This document shows, piece after piece, positions 60,104 through 64,000 of a stretch of DNA of 64,000 bases. The DNA lies in the NCBI GenBank assembly GCA_037783545.1, contig JBBELK010000459.1:1-64000 (forward strand), written 5' to 3'. The notes under the pieces were generated by a model. That model ran no database searches. It was given only the letters and a program-made list of their open reading frames with translations, and had not been told where the DNA came from. The translations under genes were made by a program, and so were the position numbers. Source of the stretch: Henricia sp. BOLD:AAB3569. Its lineage: Eukaryota > Echinodermata > Asteroidea > Spinulosida > Echinasteridae. Each line of letters starts with the position of its first letter. The first letter of the stretch is position 1.

Positions 60104-60434
60104 TTAAAGTCCCAATACACTTTGCTAAACATTTTGCTTCATGAGTTGACAAGAAAAACCCGACTAAAACTGTTGATAGCAATTGTAACAAACACCACAT
60201 GATTTTTCCGCGTAAAATGGTATACCTTTGTGGAAGCAGTTGCCAACTGAAAGTCTGCAGACCTTTTTTACCATGCATTCATTCCTAAAAAGAAATTTTG
60301 TTCAGGTTTTCTGATGTATTATTGCATCTAAGAGGCTGAAATTTCTACAAGGCAGTTTATCAACATTATTCTTTAGTTATGTAAGCTGTTGTTCCTGTTT
60401 TTAAAGGTTTTCCAATCATGTAACTTGTCTTTAA
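60104..60434 (+). mobile_element. MITE family F, copy 3
   Basis: Starts TTAAAGTCCCAATACAC and ends TTGTCTTTAA. The interior shares GAGTTGACAAGAAAAACCCG and CAAGGCAGTTTATCAACATT with copy 1. Confidence 0.85.
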
Positions 60435-61531
60435 GGCTTCGGCCCGGAGCAGGTGCTATCGATGATGAGCCGCGAGGGGACACGGCCGCTTTCAGACCGC
60501 GGAGTGGTCCTAGAAACGCCTCCAAGTTCAAGAAGGAATCCCTTTGACATCTCTTCCGCTGTCTTGTGTCGAAATGAGAATAGCACCACGAGGCGTGAAC
60601 AAAAGTTGCTTTTGTGGCTAAGTCTTGTGGGACTATAGATGGCTCCGAATGTGACCCTTTTCTGCAATAAAGGTTGCCCGCGGCTCCACTGATGGTGGAT
60701 TTCCTCATGACAATTTAACCATGAAGAGCTTCATCGCAAAACGCTGCATGCATGATCCTATTTTGTATCCTATTCATGTACAACTAAGCACTACACGGAA
60801 TGGCAAATTCCAATAAGCAAAACAGTGTTTTGTGGGATATAACACAATTTGCCAAATTAATAATCTATTTGACAAAATAATGTTTAGGACCACTAATCGA
60901 GAATGTACTGACACTATATGATTATTTCAATATTTGTTTGGATTTGGCGTTTACTGCGTTTTGCGATGAAACACTCTGAAGAATGGTAGTTTGACAAATA
61001 TGTTAATTCGCTATTATACGACTATAATCAAAATATGAGAGTCGGGAAGGGGTATGACCTAAGCATAACTATCAAACCCATGTTTGTCACACGATGAACC
61101 GATTTATATTCTGAATCATAATATCCACGCTGAGGATGAACTAGCACTGGTCTATTATTTTAGTTTCTTTAGTATTTTAAGTATTTAACGAGCTACTTAT
61201 TTTCCCCGAACTTTCTTTGATTAGATATTTTTGTTGTTATAGCTACCGCATTTGGGGCACCCTTGGCCAGTGATTCTTTGCAAATATCATTTAAAAAAAA
61301 TAGATTGCAAAATTAGGGAAGCAAATCTATCGAATTCAAACCCTACATCTTCCTGCTAAACAAGCCAGCATTCCATCAACTTAGCAATCCAGTCTTTTAA
61401 AGACTTGAAATGGCAACTGTACTGTAATATGTATGCTACTTTTCGGTAAAAAATAGTTACATCATGTAGGCCTACAAGCAAAGGTTTAGGAACATGCGAG
61501 CTCTTGTTTAATGTAAACAATACTCCCGGTA
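60435..61531. other. No gene supported; one weak exon-like frame
   Basis: 60453-60638 (plus) encodes a 61-residue frame (…LETPPSSRRNPFDISSAV…) with an AG just before it, but no good donor and no family match I recognise. Confidence 0.2.
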
Positions 61532-61981
61532 TTAAAGTTGCATTGCCCGTGTTTGGGTGAAAGGATTAAAAAAATGAATTTACACAAGCGAACGAATTTA
61601 GAAAGCTTACGTGTCTCTGTAACGAAAAATATCAAAAACTTAAATTTCCGACGTCGGGAATTGGAGATACAAGCCTTTTTCTTGAAACGTGCTTCACATG
61701 TTGTACATGTGCGCGTACGCTCATATGTACATAGTATGTGTACAATGTACACATGTACGCGCACATGTACATTTACGTCATAACCCTGTCGATTAAATGA
61801 CCTGCCAGCCTTTTAATCATTTCTTGTTTTTAATCGACTGGCATTAATCCTTGACGGATTTTTACGTTCTTGGTACCAAATGAAAGCTGATAACTTTTTC
61901 TGTTCTAGAAAAATACCTATTTAACTTTTAAAAAAAAATTGTACGCCCAAATCGGCCCAAACACGGGCAGTGCAACTTTAA
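61532..61981 (+). mobile_element. MITE family A, copy 3
   Basis: Same 450-bp unit, nearly identical to copies 1 and 2, with TTAA at both ends. Confidence 0.9.
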
Positions 61982-62567
61982 AGCATCGTTTAACAGCAGA
62001 ATGGCAGCCACGTAGATTCCGGCCTACGGAGGAAAGAAAAATGTTTGGTCAAGACAATAAAAATACACCGATGTTCCTCATCATGTCAGACGAACTCGCG
62101 CACCTTACGTCGCTTTACGTAAACCATCCCCGTTGGGAAGTGTACGCAGGTCACATACGCCGTCAAGATGTTGGTCCACAGTTCACTAACTGGGGTCAAC
62201 TGGCTTGCTGACTCGCTGTGCTCTGAATTAGCCTGAAACCAGCCGTTGGGAAATCCTATTTTAACTTACGACATAAAGAAACTGGGATTGAGTCTAATTT
62301 TACACTCCCACAGCCGTTTTTCCAATAAGGTTTCAATGTTGTTGCCGTTCTGAGATGGTACGTGTTTACACTGCGCATGTAGGCCTATACATGATAAGTT
62401 CAATCGCGTATTCTTCTTTCTATAAATCATTTTAACCCAACAGAAATTAGAAATTTGCACTCGTTTATTGGAATGGTACTTATTTTTCTGCGATCGGTGG
62501 CTTGACTTGAACACTGTACTGTAACTGTACCTAGCTTAATTAGCATTTTGTGTGTAACATTTGCATA

Positions 62568-62835
62568 GAATGGCTGGTGCCCCAGATTCTTCACTTTTAA
62601 ATGGACGTGCAGTTTATAAAGTCACATACTACGCTGTTGTTGCTACGTGGTGCACGCCATTGTTTAGCAACCAAAAGCTTGGTTGCTTTATGCCATTCTG
62701 TCCTACGGTGAACACGGTACTGGTTCTGTACTTCCCACACACATGCCGCGTGCACCACATAGCAACACAATTTAGTCTGGTCAAGTGGATACAAAGTGTG
62801 CAGTACACCCGACGCTGTTCATGCGAAACACCCAC
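62568..62835 (+). mobile_element. MITE-like family E, copy 4
   Basis: ATGGCTGGTGCCCCAGATTC, then GTTGCTACGTGGTGCACGCC and TTTAGTCTGGTCAAGTGG, ending ATGCGAAACACCC. Collinear with copy 3. The 102-codon frame here is a by-product. Confidence 0.8.
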
Positions 62836-63343
62836 AAGGCTAAATGTGGTACATGTAGCCTACATGTAGCCTACATGTACATGTAGCTAGAAAAATATCT
62901 ACGGTGATAAAGTAGACATGCGCATTGTGACCTCTGACGTCATGGCAGGCATCAAATTAGGGGTGTGGTTATCGATGTGCGTACACATCACACTGTGAAG
63001 ACATTTGGATTACAATTACAAGCTAGTCAGATCGCCTTTGAATTGTGTGACCTTTGACATCGTTCCATGTGCAAATTTATGCAAAGCATCACGCGTGCGC
63101 ACAACGGTGAGCTTGATTTCAATAGAGGGCGTCTTAGATGTAAACAAATATCACGTGGTATGTTTGTTTTGTCATGCGCCGGTACGGTACAGGACGGGAT
63201 ATATCAGATTACGCCCGTCAAACATATGTGAAACATCTTTCAATACGCATTAAACGTCAAATGTAGATCGTCAGGAAGAGTTCTGATGCGTGGGAAACGG
63301 ATTCGCAGCTCGAACTCAAATTGATTTGAACTTTAAATATGTA

Positions 63344-63705
63344 TTAAAGGTTCTGGACCAGATTATTTCTTTTTCGACCTCTCACTTTCCTCATGGGTGA
63401 AGAAATTGTGATACCATCTCATGTGTCATATTTTTCTTATTACCATTCTGAAATTACGCCCTCTCAATCCGTATACTTTCAAGGATATCGTCAAAAGAAA
63501 ACCCGGTGTTTTGTAAACTAATTTATCCAGTTCCATAAAACAGTGCAGTGATTACACCAACCTTTTTGCTTCCACGTCCAAAATGGAGATTGCAAATTTC
63601 CTGTTTTCTTCCCGCATGGATAGTAATTTGGAGACGTATTTTATATGATTGTAAAGTTAGAACGAAATCCATTTTCTGGAGAAATCTGCGAACATGCTCC
63701 TTTAA
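63344..63705 (+). mobile_element. MITE family B, copy 6
   Basis: TTAAAGGTTCTGGACCAGAT … GAACATGCTCCTTTAA, 362 bp. The left terminus is diverged; the interior matches the family. Confidence 0.85.
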
Positions 63706-64000
63706 ACCAAGTTCATGAATGTATAGATTTCTCTCTCGGCTAGAAAAAAAAAAGCGCGCGCAAGAATTTACTCGTTTTCTTCTTTATTCTGCGATGTCTT
63801 TTCTTTTTCTTTAGGTCTCTGATGGCTGCATAATCCGCAGATGTCATCAGGAGTCACTTTCGTTTCGCCATATGGAGGTAGTCTCCGTAATCCTTTTTGA
63901 TTGCAGATTTTAGCGACCTAAAAAATTCCACACGCACAACCCGGCGCGTAAACTGCAAGTCGCTCCACGGGCCACCGAAGGACAGATGGTGGTGATTCTA

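Overview
The window looks like a stretch of a large, intron-rich, repeat-laden animal genome, most likely a marine invertebrate deuterostome (echinoderm, hemichordate or cephalochordate). The grounds are three. There is one unmistakable metazoan signalling gene (Sprouty). There is a CR1-like LINE relic with many tRNA-derived SINE pieces. There are also dozens of short inverted-repeat elements of the MITE type, and the octamer TAGGCCTA occurs at least 20 times. The exact taxon cannot be fixed from the sequence. No prokaryotic, organellar, rRNA or CRISPR features are visible.

The only protein-coding gene I can support is a minus-strand sprouty homologue (22574-23350, 258 aa). Its coding region sits in one exon with a classical splice acceptor 37 bases upstream of the ATG, so at least one 5' non-coding exon should lie at higher coordinates. 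Sprouty proteins are feedback inhibitors of FGF/EGF receptor-Ras-MAPK signalling. This one keeps the N-terminal Asn-Asp-Tyr tyrosine motif and the C-terminal cysteine-rich SPR domain with 23 cysteines. A short upstream ORF overlaps its start.

Region by region: 1-8 kb holds SINE remnants, two copies of an approximately 350-bp TTAA-flanked MITE (family B) and two adjacent long-inverted-repeat elements. 8-17 kb has more B, E, F and D family MITEs, three large imperfect hairpins and a pogo/Tigger-like MITE. 17-27.6 kb, around sprouty, is strikingly poor in recognisable repeats. 27.7-36 kb contains family A, nested F, E, D and G elements. 37-47 kb contains further inverted-repeat elements, an unusual array built on GTAAAATTTTAC, and three MITEs placed end to end. 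48-64 kb holds near-identical family A copies, a CR1-like LINE 3' relic, a SINE with an internally amplified segment, and further A-G family members.

The functional content is therefore one developmental regulator in a repeat-poor island, surrounded by a dense record of non-autonomous DNA transposon activity. Several MITE families share one terminal rule (TTAA, then AG at the left end and CT at the right end, then TTAA). An occupied/empty pair within the window supports TTAA as the target. No autonomous transposase is encoded here, so whatever moved these elements lies elsewhere in the genome.
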